Shown: piece by piece, positions 35,959-45,510 of the stretch
Layout: every line of letters starts with the position of its first letter
Numbering within the stretch: position 1 is the stretch's first letter
Assembly: GCF_947495565.1 (NCBI RefSeq)
Contig: NZ_CANLZM010000001.1
Coordinates: 434,001-498,000, forward strand
Origin: an uncultured Pontibacter sp.
Lineage (GTDB): Bacteria > Bacteroidota > Bacteroidia > Cytophagales > Hymenobacteraceae
Length of the DNA: 64,000 bases
Direction: 5' to 3'
The notes under the pieces: generated by a model
The model's database searches: none
Seen by the model: only the letters and a program-made list of their open reading frames with translations
Told to the model about the DNA's origin: nothing
Translations under genes and position numbers: made by a program

Positions 35959-37416
35959 ATGAGTTTTACTGTTGAGGACATATTACTGGGCATCTCTATT
36001 TTACTTTTCCTGAGTATTCTGGTAAGTAAAAGCCTGGGCAGGCTGGGTGTGCCTGCGCTGGTACTTTTCCTGGGTGTGGGAATACTGGCTGGCTCAGAGG
36101 GCATCGGCGGTATCTATTTTGATGATGCGAAGACAGCGCAGTCGCTTGGTACGTTGGCGCTTACGCTCATACTTTTCTCAGGAGGATTGGATACGCGCTG
36201 GCAAAGTACGCGGCCTGTGCTCTGGCGAGGCATTACGCTCTCTACGTTGGGGGTGTTAATTACGGCTCTGTTGGTTGGGGTTTTTGCATCTTACCTGCTG
36301 GGCTTTACGCTGCTGGAGGGCATGCTGCTCGGGGCCATCGTTTCTTCTACAGATGCGGCTGCGGTGTTTTCCATACTTCGATCCCGCAACATCGGCCTTA
36401 AAAATAACCTGCGCCCCACGCTGGAGCTGGAGTCCGGGAGTAACGACCCCATGGCCTATTTCCTGACCGTAAGTTTTACGTTTCTGCTGACCAACTCGGA
36501 GGCGAGTCTGTGGGACCTGGTGCCGATGTTTTTCCTGCAGATGAGCATTGGTGCCGTAGCCGGGGTAGCGATGGGCTTTGTAATGGCCTGGACAATTAAC
36601 CGCATTAATCTGGAGCAGGACGGACTGTACCCGGCCCTCACGCTGGCGATGGTGCTTTTCACGTTCTCCTTTACAAACCTGCTGAACGGTAACGGATTTC
36701 TGGCGGTTTATACTTCCAGCGTAATACTGGGCAATAAAAACTTTATACATAAGCGCAGCCTCACCCGGTTTTATGACGGCATAGCCTGGCTCATGCAGAT
36801 CCTGATGTTCCTTACCCTGGGCCTTTTGGTGTTTCCGTCTCATGTGCTGCCCGTGCTGGGCGTTGGCGTTTTGGTCTCTCTTTTCCTGATATTTGTGGCC
36901 CGCCCGATCAGCGTGTTTATAAGTATGGCTTTCTTTAAATCCTCCTGGCAGGATAAAGTATACTTGTCGTGGGTTGGTTTGCGCGGAGCCGTGCCCATTG
37001 TGTTCGCCACCTACCCCTTGCTGGCCGGCCTGAACCGCTCTGACATGATCTTTAACATCGTATTCTTTATTGTGCTTACCTCTGTTATGCTGCAGGGCAC
37101 CACACTTAAACTGGTGGCCGATTGGCTGGGACTGAGCCTGGTGGAGGATGCTACCAAGCGGATGCAACTAGGGGAAGATCTGGGCTATAACGCTAAAAAT
37201 GAGCTCGTGGAGCTGCAGCTAGGCCCCGAAAGTTCAGGCATCGGAAAGTCACTGGTGCAGCTGCAGTTGCCAAAAACATCGCTGATTGTGCTGATAGACC
37301 GCGGTGGCAGGTTTGTAACTCCCAACGGGCAAACGGTGCTGGAGCCCTACGACAAGCTGATGGTAATGGTAGATAACGAGGCGGAGCTAAACGGGGTGCG
37401 GGAGATACTGCTTTGA
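35959..37416 (+). CDS. nhaP2: K+/H+ antiporter, CPA1 family with C-terminal RCK_C (TrkA-C) domain
   Basis: This 485-residue protein has twelve or so membrane segments, the CPA1 block SSTDAAAVFSIL and ELESGSNDPMAYF, and WVGLRGAVPIVFATYPL near residue 345. From about residue 400 a cytoplasmic TrkA-C/RCK_C domain (LVELQLGPES ... PYDKLMVMVDN) is present, as in NhaP2/CvrA-type potassium/proton antiporters. It exports K+ and other cations for pH or osmotic control. The 60-residue membrane protein lies just upstream. Confidence 0.9.
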   Translation: MSFTVEDILLGISILLFLSILVSKSLGRLGVPALVLFLGVGILAGSEGIGGIYFDDAKTAQSLGTLALTLILFSGGLDTRWQSTRPVLWRGITLSTLGVLITALLVGVFASYLLGFTLLEGMLLGAIVSSTDAAAVFSILRSRNIGLKNNLRPTLELESGSNDPMAYFLTVSFTFLLTNSEASLWDLVPMFFLQMSIGAVAGVAMGFVMAWTINRINLEQDGLYPALTLAMVLFTFSFTNLLNGNGFLAVYTSSVILGNKNFIHKRSLTRFYDGIAWLMQILMFLTLGLLVFPSHVLPVLGVGVLVSLFLIFVARPISVFISMAFFKSSWQDKVYLSWVGLRGAVPIVFATYPLLAGLNRSDMIFNIVFFIVLTSVMLQGTTLKLVADWLGLSLVEDATKRMQLGEDLGYNAKNELVELQLGPESSGIGKSLVQLQLPKTSLIVLIDRGGRFVTPNGQTVLEPYDKLMVMVDNEAELNGVREILL

Positions 37417-37489
37417 GCAGGGACAAGTAGTGTGTAATTTCAAGTTCGATTCAGTAGCACGATTAAAGGTAAAAGCTTGTTACCCAAGT

Positions 37490-38257
37490 ATGAAATATTT
37501 TGTGCAGCAAGGCTCCATTGTCCGCCAGATTTGGGGAAAGAGCGATACCATACTTTTCATATTTGCCGGCGCTTCCGCAGAGTTTGCCCTCAACAAAGCT
37601 GTGGACTGGCTGTTCTTTACCGGCCGCCTTCCTGCTGACCCCCTGGGCCGGTTATTCTCGACCGTAGGCTATGCCCGTAAAATTGTTTTCTCAGAAGAGG
37701 CAGCCGCACATCAGGCTATTGATAGTATGGCTGCCATACATGCAGGGGTGGAGGCAAAGCGTGGTCTCCGGATTCCAGATTGGGCATACCGCGATGTGCT
37801 GTTTATGCTGATTGACTATTCCATTCGCTCCTTTGAACTGCTGGAGCGGAAACTAACCGAGCAGGAGCAGGCGGAGGTGTTTGAGGTTTTTAACCGCGTA
37901 GGAGTCCGGATGGGAATCAAAGGCCTGCCCGAAAGCTTTACGGAATGGCAACTGGCGCGGGAGGAGCACCTGCAGCAAAACCTACAGAAAAGCAGCCTTA
38001 CTTCTGAGCTATACCTTCAGTACAGAAAGCACCTTGGCAATGTACGTTATTGGCTGCTGCTGCAGGCACAGGTGCTGGTAGTGCCGGAGTGTGTGCGGGC
38101 ACAGTTAAATTTATGGCGTGTGCCCTTGCTAAAACCAGTGCTGATAGCCTATAAACTTAGCCGCGCCCTCAGGGCAGAGTGGCTGCTCAAGGAGCTTATA
38201 CTTCCACCTGCTTACAAAGCCGAGATAAAGGAGCTGGATGCATTACCGGCTAGTTAA
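37490..38257 (+). CDS. DUF2236 (MpaB/latex-clearing protein-like) oxygenase family protein
   Basis: The product is 255 residues from ATG 37490; a GTG at 37430 would add 20 residues of non-conserved sequence. The segment FAGASAEFALNKAVDW and DPLGRLFSTVGYARKIVF resemble the DUF2236/MpaB family, heme-containing oxygenases related to rubber oxygenase. The protein has no signal peptide. A heme-ligand His could not be assigned with confidence. Its substrate is unknown. It follows the antiporter gene by about 70 bases on the same strand. Confidence 0.7.
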   Translation: MKYFVQQGSIVRQIWGKSDTILFIFAGASAEFALNKAVDWLFFTGRLPADPLGRLFSTVGYARKIVFSEEAAAHQAIDSMAAIHAGVEAKRGLRIPDWAYRDVLFMLIDYSIRSFELLERKLTEQEQAEVFEVFNRVGVRMGIKGLPESFTEWQLAREEHLQQNLQKSSLTSELYLQYRKHLGNVRYWLLLQAQVLVVPECVRAQLNLWRVPLLKPVLIAYKLSRALRAEWLLKELILPPAYKAEIKELDALPAS

Positions 38258-38632
38258 TTTCTGGGTTGGTTATTTATGTTAACTAAAGGCAGGTTTACTT
38301 TCAAAATTAAAACTGTTACTACTGAGGTAGAAGCAGCAAAGTCATTTTAGCTGCAGAAATAAAGTGCAATTGTTTACCTCCTGTTGACTAAAATCCATAT
38401 CCTCAAACTTTAAGTCAGGAGGCATTACTCCGGCTAAATCTCTCAATTATTACAGTAAAGGCAGGAGCGCCTCTTAAAATTGCCTCAGTATTCGCTTTCC
38501 CAAAAAACAAATTCCTGCTATCAAAGTATAACGGTTGTGCTAATTGTAGAAACTGGTGAAGGCGTTCATAAACTTCTTAAGCCCTAGGACCCAGCAGGCA
38601 CAGTTTACCTTTAATTTAAATTTCAAGAAGCT
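38258..38632. other. Intergenic stretch without a recognised gene
   Basis: These 375 A/T-rich bases hold no ORF worth calling. Near the end, TACCTTTA at 38606-38613 resembles a -7 box and may drive glgX; a -33 partner was not found. No terminator hairpin was found for the preceding gene. Confidence 0.6.
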
Positions 38633-40774
38633 ATGACGATAAAAAATTATCCCGGAAGCCCGTACCCTTTGGGCGCTACCTGGGATAGAGAAGGTGTTAA
38701 TTTTGCACTTTTCTCCGAGAATGCCACAAAGGTGGAGCTTTGCCTTTATAAGAGTTCTGAAGATGAAACAGAGTATGACGTCATCAACATGACGGAGCGC
38801 ACCCACCACATTTGGCATACTTACCTGCCGGAAGCTAAGCCGGGGCTGCTCTATGCTTTTAGGGTGAGCGGGCCATACGAGCCTCAGAACGGACATAGAT
38901 TTAATCCTAACAAGGTTCTATTAGATCCTTATGCAAAAGCCATTACGCGCACCATTGAGTGGCACGATTCGCTTTTTGGCTATAAGTTAGGAGACCCTGA
39001 CGAAGACTTTAGCTTCAGCGAAACAGACAGCGCACCCTATATTCCGAAATGCGTGGTGGTAGACCCGACGTTTGACTGGGAAGGTGTAAAAATGCCAAAG
39101 ATCCCTTATCATAAAACGATCATTTATGAAACGCATGTTAAAGGATTTACCAAGCTGCACCCTGAAATTCCGGAAGATATAAGAGGTACTTATGCAGCAC
39201 TAGGGCATCCGGTTACTATAAAATACCTCCAAGACTTAGGTATAACCGCCATAGAGCTAATGCCGGTGCACCACTTTATAAACGACAGGCACCTGGCAGA
39301 AAAAGGTTTGTATAACTATTGGGGTTACAATACCATTGGATATTTTGCGCCGGATGTTCGCTACGCTAGCAGTGGTACGCACGGAGATCAGGTAGTAGAG
39401 TTTAAAGAGATGGTAAAGGCCCTGCATAAGGCCGGTATAGAGGTGATACTGGATGTGGTGTATAACCATACCGCCGAAGGCAACCAGATGGGGCCGACAT
39501 TATCTTTCCGGGGCATTGATAATGCCGGTTATTACCGCCTGACGCAAGACCAACGCTATTATATGGATTACACAGGCACAGGCAACACCTTAAATGCTAA
39601 CCTGCCGCAAGTGCTGCGCCTTATCATGGACAGTCTGCGCTACTGGATTCTGGAGATGCATGTAGATGGTTTCCGCTTTGATTTGGCCGCAACACTGGCC
39701 CGTGAGCTGCATGAAGTGGACCAGCTGAGCGCCTTCTTCGATATCATCCATCAGGATCCAGTTATCTCGCAGGTAAAACTAATTGCCGAGCCTTGGGATA
39801 TTGGTGAAGGAGGATACCAAGTAGGGAATTTCCCTCCGGGCTGGGGCGAATGGAATGGCAAGTACCGCGATTGCATCCGGGATTACTGGCGCGGAGCGGA
39901 TAGTATGCTGGCGGAGTTTGCTGAGCGCTTCACAGGCAGCTCAGACCTGTACAGGGATGACTACAGAAGCCCTACCGCAAGTATAAACTTTATCACTGCC
40001 CACGATGGCTTCACCCTAAACGACCTGGTGTCTTACAATCATAAGCGCAATTCTGAGAACGGCGAAGATAACAACGACGGGGAGAGCCATAACCGTTCCT
40101 GGAACTGTGGGGTGGAAGGGCCGACTGATGACCAGGAGGTGCTGGAGCTCCGTGCAAAGCAAAAACGCAATTTCCTTACCACGCTTTTCCTCTCGCAGGG
40201 TGTACCTATGTTAGTGGCAGGTGATGAGATAAGCCGTACACAGAAAGGCAATAACAATGCCTACTGCCAGGATAATGAGATATCTTGGGTTAACTGGCAA
40301 GATGCCGACAAAGACTTGCTGGGCTTCACTCAAAAGCTTGTGAAGTTTTGTAAACACCATCCTGTGTTTAACCGCCGGGGCTGGTTTATAGGGCAGCCAA
40401 TTAAAGGTGGTAAGCTTAAGGATATTGCGTGGTTTTTGCCGGAAGGTAATGAAATGACTGAGGAAAACTGGTGTCACGATTTTGCCAAATCCCTGGGAGT
40501 TTACATGAACGGTAGAGGCTTGCATGCCAAAGGATTAAAAGGCGAGCAAGTTGTAGACGACAGCTTTTATGTGATCTTTAACGCACATTACGAACCGCTG
40601 AAGTATAAACTTCCGCCAAAGAAGTACGGAGAAGTATGGTACAAAGTAATTGATACGGATACCGGTATGATGGATAAGAAGGGAGAGAAATTTTCTTATA
40701 GTAAAACAGTAGAAGTTGCTCCCCGCTCTGTGGTAGTACTGCAGCAGCCGAAAAATGATGCTCCTTCAGCTTAA
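38633..40774 (+). CDS. glgX: Glycogen debranching enzyme GlgX (isoamylase-type GH13)
   Basis: This 713-residue cytoplasmic enzyme cleaves alpha-1,6 branches of glycogen limit dextrins. An N-terminal CBM48-like domain (GSPYPLGATWDREGVNFALF) is followed by the GH13 barrel with DVVYNHTAEG, the nucleophile Asp350 in GFRFDLAATLARE, acid/base Glu386 in AEPWDIG, and Asp458 in TAHDGFTLNDL. The length matches bacterial GlgX/TreX. No other glycogen gene is adjacent. The gene ends two bases before a long perfect inverted repeat. Confidence 0.95.
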   Translation: MTIKNYPGSPYPLGATWDREGVNFALFSENATKVELCLYKSSEDETEYDVINMTERTHHIWHTYLPEAKPGLLYAFRVSGPYEPQNGHRFNPNKVLLDPYAKAITRTIEWHDSLFGYKLGDPDEDFSFSETDSAPYIPKCVVVDPTFDWEGVKMPKIPYHKTIIYETHVKGFTKLHPEIPEDIRGTYAALGHPVTIKYLQDLGITAIELMPVHHFINDRHLAEKGLYNYWGYNTIGYFAPDVRYASSGTHGDQVVEFKEMVKALHKAGIEVILDVVYNHTAEGNQMGPTLSFRGIDNAGYYRLTQDQRYYMDYTGTGNTLNANLPQVLRLIMDSLRYWILEMHVDGFRFDLAATLARELHEVDQLSAFFDIIHQDPVISQVKLIAEPWDIGEGGYQVGNFPPGWGEWNGKYRDCIRDYWRGADSMLAEFAERFTGSSDLYRDDYRSPTASINFITAHDGFTLNDLVSYNHKRNSENGEDNNDGESHNRSWNCGVEGPTDDQEVLELRAKQKRNFLTTLFLSQGVPMLVAGDEISRTQKGNNNAYCQDNEISWVNWQDADKDLLGFTQKLVKFCKHHPVFNRRGWFIGQPIKGGKLKDIAWFLPEGNEMTEENWCHDFAKSLGVYMNGRGLHAKGLKGEQVVDDSFYVIFNAHYEPLKYKLPPKKYGEVWYKVIDTDTGMMDKKGEKFSYSKTVEVAPRSVVVLQQPKNDAPSA

Positions 40775-40776
40775 CC

Positions 40777-40837
40777 AGATCAAGTATAAATCAAAACGCC
40801 CGCTAATTAAGCGGGCGTTTTGATTTATACTTGATCT
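40777..40837. terminator. 61-base perfect inverted repeat acting as terminator of glgX
   Basis: Two 28-base arms are perfect complements around an AATTA loop. The inner part is AACGCCCGCT/AGCGGGCGTT with an A-rich left side and a T run on the right, a standard terminator. The outer part extends pairing through AAGTATA on the left and TATACTT on the right. It could stop transcription from both strands. Confidence 0.88.
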
Positions 40838-40935
40838 ATACTTTTATGGGACTTGCTTACATATTTTAGCGTTATTCTAACCCCAGCTAAAAGGTGAAGT
40901 ATGATTATACTTGCTGATACTACTTTCGACCTGAT

Positions 40936-41439
40936 TTAATCCGCCTGCTGTTCGTGCTTTCTGAATAAATCAAGCGCCTCTTCATTACCTTGCTGCACAG
41001 CTAAGCCATAAGCCGTAAAGCCCCTTGCATCTTGAATGCTCATATCAGCGCCATACTCCAGAAGTGTTTTAACCAGTGTATTTTTGCCGAACAAAGCAGC
41101 AAACATTAGCGCAGTGCCACCATTGCCGGTTTGCTGGTCAAGTTTGGCGCCGTTTTCCAGCAGCAGCCGTGCTATATCGTCGTAGCCTTTAAAGCTGACG
41201 CCCATCAAGGCCGTGTTACCGCCGGCATCCTGGGCATTTACATTAGCCTTGGCTTCCAGCAATACTTTTACGGCCTCCGGGTGCTCATTATAACTGGCCA
41301 GAATCAGGGCAGTAAAGCCTCGTCCGTCTCTTGTCTCTAGTTCTACTCCTGATGCTATTGCTTGCTTCAGGTGCTCTACGTCTCCTTTGCGGGCGGCATC
41401 AAGAAATAAGTCTTCGGGGTGAGTTGAGTGAAAAGTCAT
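40936..41439 (-). CDS. Ankyrin-repeat protein
   Basis: This 167-residue protein consists of about four ankyrin repeats, each with the TALxxAS/xGxxxxVxxLLExGA pattern (for example GFTALILASYNEHPEAVKVL and GGTALMFAALFGKNTLVKTL). The ATG at 41439 starts MTFHSTHPEDLF; a start at 41466 would add nine residues. There is no signal peptide, so a cytoplasmic protein-binding role is likely. The partner is unknown. Confidence 0.88.
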   Translation of the reverse strand: MTFHSTHPEDLFLDAARKGDVEHLKQAIASGVELETRDGRGFTALILASYNEHPEAVKVLLEAKANVNAQDAGGNTALMGVSFKGYDDIARLLLENGAKLDQQTGNGGTALMFAALFGKNTLVKTLLEYGADMSIQDARGFTAYGLAVQQGNEEALDLFRKHEQQAD

Positions 41440-41572
41440 GGTAAAGGGTTTGTTAAAAATATACATTGGGTACTACGGAGAAGTATGCCAAAAGGTGATA
41501 CCCGCAAATGCTTTGGAAAATTAGCTTCCGTAAGATTTAAGGCTTTGCCCTAAAGTATAAAAGCCGGTAAAC

Positions 41573-42406
41573 CTAGGGGGTAAAATGCGCGGCCAGTGCA
41601 GCATAAAATTCCTCCTCGTTTTGCAGCCACGGAAAATGACTGGTTTTAGGTATGGTGATATAATTGGCATATGGGTAACGCTCCCTTACATACTTTTTGC
41701 TGTCTCCGTAAATATCGTCCTCTCCGTAGGTAATTGTAAACTTAAATCCCTGGTCTATCATGGGCTCTTGTACAGGCTCTTTTAAAAGTGCCAGGTTGGT
41801 GCGGTTAATTGCTTTTGCGTTGATCCTGTCTATCATCACCGGAACCGGATCATCTACAGGGTAGCCTTTGTTGCAGTTGAGGCAGAACTGTGTAAATAGA
41901 TTCTCGTACGCTTTGTCGTTACCTAAAAACCCGAGCGCGGCATTTTTGAGCATGCCAAACCATTCTGACGAGGTAGACTTATTTTTGTTAAACCTGGCTA
42001 CCTCCAGCACAGTTTCTTTCCATTGGCTGCCGGTTCCGGATGCAGGACTGCACAGAAACATGCTTAGCAGCCTCTGCGGGTTCTGATAGGCATAAAGCTG
42101 CGCATACAGCCCTCCCCAGGAGTGCCCGAATAAATGGAATTGCTGCAAATCGAAGCGCTCTGCTATACTATCAATATCGGATATGTAGTCGCCGATGGTA
42201 TACTTGTTAACATAACAGGGCGAGCTGAGCGTACCGCGCTGATGAAAGGTAATAACCTGAAAATAACGGTTAAGAAATTCTGCCACCGGCCCCAAGCCAT
42301 CTGGCACACCCGGCCCTCCATGCAGCATAATAACAGTCTCTTTCCCATTGTTTGGGTAACTAACCGTGTATAGCCGGGTCTCTTCGTTTTTAACTAATAT
42401 TTCCAT
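41573..42406 (-). CDS. Alpha/beta hydrolase, proline iminopeptidase-like
   Basis: From ATG 42406 this gives 277 residues; a longer form starting at 42484 adds 26 residues that are not family-like. Seen are the oxyanion motif HGGPGVPDG, DIDSIAERFDL, and nucleophile Ser in GHSWGGLY, as in the S33 peptidase/proline iminopeptidase group, plus a C-terminal SHFPW with the His of the triad. The substrate may be a small peptide or ester. It is divergent from the RsbQ-like hydrolase gene. Confidence 0.85.
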   Translation of the reverse strand: MEILVKNEETRLYTVSYPNNGKETVIMLHGGPGVPDGLGPVAEFLNRYFQVITFHQRGTLSSPCYVNKYTIGDYISDIDSIAERFDLQQFHLFGHSWGGLYAQLYAYQNPQRLLSMFLCSPASGTGSQWKETVLEVARFNKNKSTSSEWFGMLKNAALGFLGNDKAYENLFTQFCLNCNKGYPVDDPVPVMIDRINAKAINRTNLALLKEPVQEPMIDQGFKFTITYGEDDIYGDSKKYVRERYPYANYITIPKTSHFPWLQNEEEFYAALAAHFTP

Positions 42407-42740
42407 AATTTTTTGATACGGGAAACAGTAGTTTAGAGTGGCTATCGTTTGAAAATCAGATGAGTAATAGCCAGGAACAGACAACCTACAGTATGTAACT
42501 TATGTATACTTTTATGTAGATATAGTTAAACTAAATTTAGTTTATTACTTGTAATTGATAAGTACATGTTAACCAAATATCTCCATGACATAAGTATAGC
42601 TAAAGATCAGGTTTACGTATTAACTATGTGATGCTGGGATCATTTAACTGTTAAAGCCTCTGTTGTTCTTTTTTAGCTCACGCTATACTCTTCATTTAAA
42701 AAGCTGTATTTCTGGGAAGCTTTATTTAAAATTCGATTTA

Positions 42741-43556
42741 ATGGACTCACTCAAAAGATACAATGTAAAGGTTATTGGTAGGGGAGAGCAGCCTATGGTT
42801 TTTGCCCACGGCTATGGCTGCGACCAGAACATGTGGCGCTACATTACACCGGCTTTTGAAGATAACTTCAAGATTGTTCTTTTTGATTATGTGGGTGCAG
42901 GTAAATCAGATGAAAGCGCTTACAACAAAGATAAGTACAGCCATTTGCAGGGATACGCCGACGATATGCTGGAAATCTGCCATGCGCTCAAACTTCAGAA
43001 TATAATTTTAGTCGGTCACTCAGTTAGTTCGATGATTGGGGTGCTGGCAGTTATCAAAGAGCCTGAGCTGTTTGATAACCTCATCATGATCAGCCCTTCT
43101 CCTTACTACATAAGCGAAGGTGATTACGTGGGTGGCTTTAGCAAAGACGACATCAAAGACTTGCTGGTGTCGCTGGATAGCAACTACCTGGGCTGGTCTA
43201 GTGCCGTGGCACCCGTTATAATGGGCAATGATGACAGGCCAGAACTGGCAGAAGAGTTGACCAACAGCTTTTGCAGAACAAACCCTGACATAGCAAAACA
43301 GTTTGCCAAAGTCACTTTTCTTTCCGATAACCGGGCCGATCTACCTCTTGTAAAGATAAGATCGCTGATACTGCAATGCACTCAGGATGCCATTGCTCCG
43401 GTTACTGTTGGAGAATTTGTGCATAAAGCAGTACCGGATAGCGAATTCGTTATGGTGGACGCATCCGGCCATTGCCCGCATATGAGTGAGCCGGAGCAAA
43501 CTATTGCCGCCATCAAAAGCTTTTTAAATCAGCCTTTAAGTGGTGAAAAGAAGTGA
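42741..43556 (+). CDS. RsbQ-like alpha/beta hydrolase (KAI2/D14 relatives)
   Basis: This 271-residue protein matches the RsbQ/KAI2 family: Ser94 in GHSVSSMIG, Asp216 in TQDAIAP and His244 in GHCPHM form the triad, and the family block FAHGYGCDQNMWRYI and FDYVGAGKSD is near perfect. In Bacillus, RsbQ makes or delivers a small hydrophobic ligand for the PAS domain of the phosphatase RsbP. Here its last 17 bases overlap the start of a PAS-hybrid histidine kinase gene, so the same hydrolase-PAS pairing is likely with a kinase as output. Confidence 0.92.
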   Translation: MDSLKRYNVKVIGRGEQPMVFAHGYGCDQNMWRYITPAFEDNFKIVLFDYVGAGKSDESAYNKDKYSHLQGYADDMLEICHALKLQNIILVGHSVSSMIGVLAVIKEPELFDNLIMISPSPYYISEGDYVGGFSKDDIKDLLVSLDSNYLGWSSAVAPVIMGNDDRPELAEELTNSFCRTNPDIAKQFAKVTFLSDNRADLPLVKIRSLILQCTQDAIAPVTVGEFVHKAVPDSEFVMVDASGHCPHMSEPEQTIAAIKSFLNQPLSGEKK

Positions 43557-45510
43557 TATCATAAAGCTGGCTCAGGAGGGCCTGTTGGAAGAAAGTATAG
43601 AGGAGCTTTATGATAAAGCGCCGTGCGGCTACTTTTCTACCTTGCCAGACGGTACATTCATTAAAATCAATGATACTTTTCTGAAATGGCTAGGCTTTGA
43701 GGCTAGTGAGCTGCTGTTTGCCAAAAAGCTGCAGGACTTACTGCCTATAGGAGATAAGATTTTTTATGAAACGCATTACTACCCGCTGCTGCAGATGCAG
43801 GGCTTCATCAACGAAATTAATTTTACGCTAAAAGGGCAAGACGGCAAAGCGATTCCTGTTTTACTGAACAGCACTTTAGTGGTTGATGCAGCAGGTAAGC
43901 CAGCGCTTTGCAGGACAACCGTGTTTAACATTACCGACCGCAAAAAGTATGAAATGGAGCTGCTGAAAGCCAAAAACAAGGCTGAAGATGCGTCAAGGGT
44001 TAAAGCGGAATTTCTCTCCACCATCAGCCACGAAATCCGGACCCCCATTAATGCCATCATAGGTATCGTGCACCTGATGCGCAACACGGAGCTCACGCCG
44101 CAGCAGGTAGAGTACCTCAGTGTTTTAGGTAATTCAACTCAAAACCTGCTCAAACTAATTAATGATATACTTGATTTCAGTAAAATAGAGGCAGGCAAGG
44201 TTAGCCTTGACGTGGAGAGCGTTCATATCCGGGAATTGGTGGCGAGCGTGCTGCATGGCTTTGAAGCTAAAGCCGAGGAGAAGGGGCTGCTGCTTAGCAG
44301 CAAAGTAGCTAAAAAGATACCTAAGTACCTAGTTTTGGATTCGCTGAAGCTTGTGCAGGTGCTAAATAACCTTATCAGCAACGCCATCAAGTTTACTACC
44401 AAAGGCACAGTTACGCTGAAGTTAAAGCTCAAGAAACTAGAAGAAGGTACAGCGACTATTAAATTTGAGGTAGTAGACACAGGCATTGGAATAGCCCCAG
44501 ATAAACTCGATTTGGTTTTTGAGGACTTTGCGCAGGCCAATGCTAACATCAATCGTACTTATGGCGGAACCGGTCTGGGCCTGGCCATCAGCCAAAGGTT
44601 AATTGCCTTGCATAGCAGTAAGTTAAAGGTGAAGAGTGAGCAGGGAGTAGGCTCCTGCTTTTATTTCACCTTAAAGCTTAAAGTCGGTGAAAAGCAACCT
44701 TTGGCCAAGCAGCATAAAACTGATAAACGGTCCGCAAAAGGAGTGGAGCTTTTGTTAGTAGAGGATAATAAAATCAACGTTTATGTGCTCACCCAATTCC
44801 TGAAAAGCTGGGGTGTGCGCTTCGATACAGTGGATAATGGAGAGAAAGCAGTTGAACAGATTGTGCAGCAAGATTATGATCTGGTGTTAATGGACCTCCA
44901 AATGCCTGTGATGGATGGTTATGAGGCCACCAGAAGAATTAGAAGTATGGCTGAAGAGCGTTTTAGTAACGTCCCCATATTTGCCTTAACTGCAACTGCC
45001 CAAGTAGATTATGAAAACAGATTAAAAACGTCCGGATTCAATGGCATTCTAACCAAACCTTTTAACCCGGATAAACTCTATAGCCTGATCGCTTCCTACA
45101 ACTCTGCTGTTGCCGCGGCCAGTGAAATTAAGCCAGTTGATAGCCTTGCTTACAAATCAAACGCATTGTTTAACCTGACCACCTTTGATGATCTGATGTC
45201 TGATGATCCGGGAGGAATGTTGGATCTGGTTGACGTAACCATTAATGTACTGAACAATGCTTGGTGTGAACTGAAGCATGCCATCAAAGAGCAGAATAAA
45301 GACCGTTTCAGGCGTTGGGTGCAAAACATAGAGACTTGTATGGAACTGCTGCATGCAAAGCAGCTGCATACAACTTTAGAGCAAGGCGCTTCACTGCTTA
45401 ACCAGGTGCCTGTTGATACGGAGCAACTGGGTTTGGTAGAGCATATCCTCTCCACGCAGTTCAGGCTGATTCTGCAGGGTTTAAAGGAGCGGCTAAGTAT
45501 AAACGAATAG
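43540..45510 (+). CDS. PAS hybrid histidine kinase with receiver and degenerate HPt-like tail
   Basis: This 656-residue cytoplasmic kinase starts at a GTG (43540 or 43543) inside the end of the RsbQ-like gene. Domains in order: PAS (about residues 15-130), HisKA with His164 in STISHEIRTP, HATPase (NLISNAIKFTTKG; GTGLGLAIS), and a receiver with phospho-acceptor Asp452 in LMDLQMPVMDG. The last 90 residues look like an HPt helical bundle, but where AHxLKG is expected the sequence reads VQNIETCM, so the phospho-His is missing. No membrane helix is present. The ligand for the PAS may come from the coupled hydrolase. Confidence 0.92.
   Translation: MVKRSDIIKLAQEGLLEESIEELYDKAPCGYFSTLPDGTFIKINDTFLKWLGFEASELLFAKKLQDLLPIGDKIFYETHYYPLLQMQGFINEINFTLKGQDGKAIPVLLNSTLVVDAAGKPALCRTTVFNITDRKKYEMELLKAKNKAEDASRVKAEFLSTISHEIRTPINAIIGIVHLMRNTELTPQQVEYLSVLGNSTQNLLKLINDILDFSKIEAGKVSLDVESVHIRELVASVLHGFEAKAEEKGLLLSSKVAKKIPKYLVLDSLKLVQVLNNLISNAIKFTTKGTVTLKLKLKKLEEGTATIKFEVVDTGIGIAPDKLDLVFEDFAQANANINRTYGGTGLGLAISQRLIALHSSKLKVKSEQGVGSCFYFTLKLKVGEKQPLAKQHKTDKRSAKGVELLLVEDNKINVYVLTQFLKSWGVRFDTVDNGEKAVEQIVQQDYDLVLMDLQMPVMDGYEATRRIRSMAEERFSNVPIFALTATAQVDYENRLKTSGFNGILTKPFNPDKLYSLIASYNSAVAAASEIKPVDSLAYKSNALFNLTTFDDLMSDDPGGMLDLVDVTINVLNNAWCELKHAIKEQNKDRFRRWVQNIETCMELLHAKQLHTTLEQGASLLNQVPVDTEQLGLVEHILSTQFRLILQGLKERLSINE

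Noticed and set aside
36256..37167. 303-codon minus-strand open frame inside the antiporter gene
   Set aside because: It is Gln/His-rich antisense sequence with no motif; the plus-strand frame has clear antiporter blocks, so this is a shadow.
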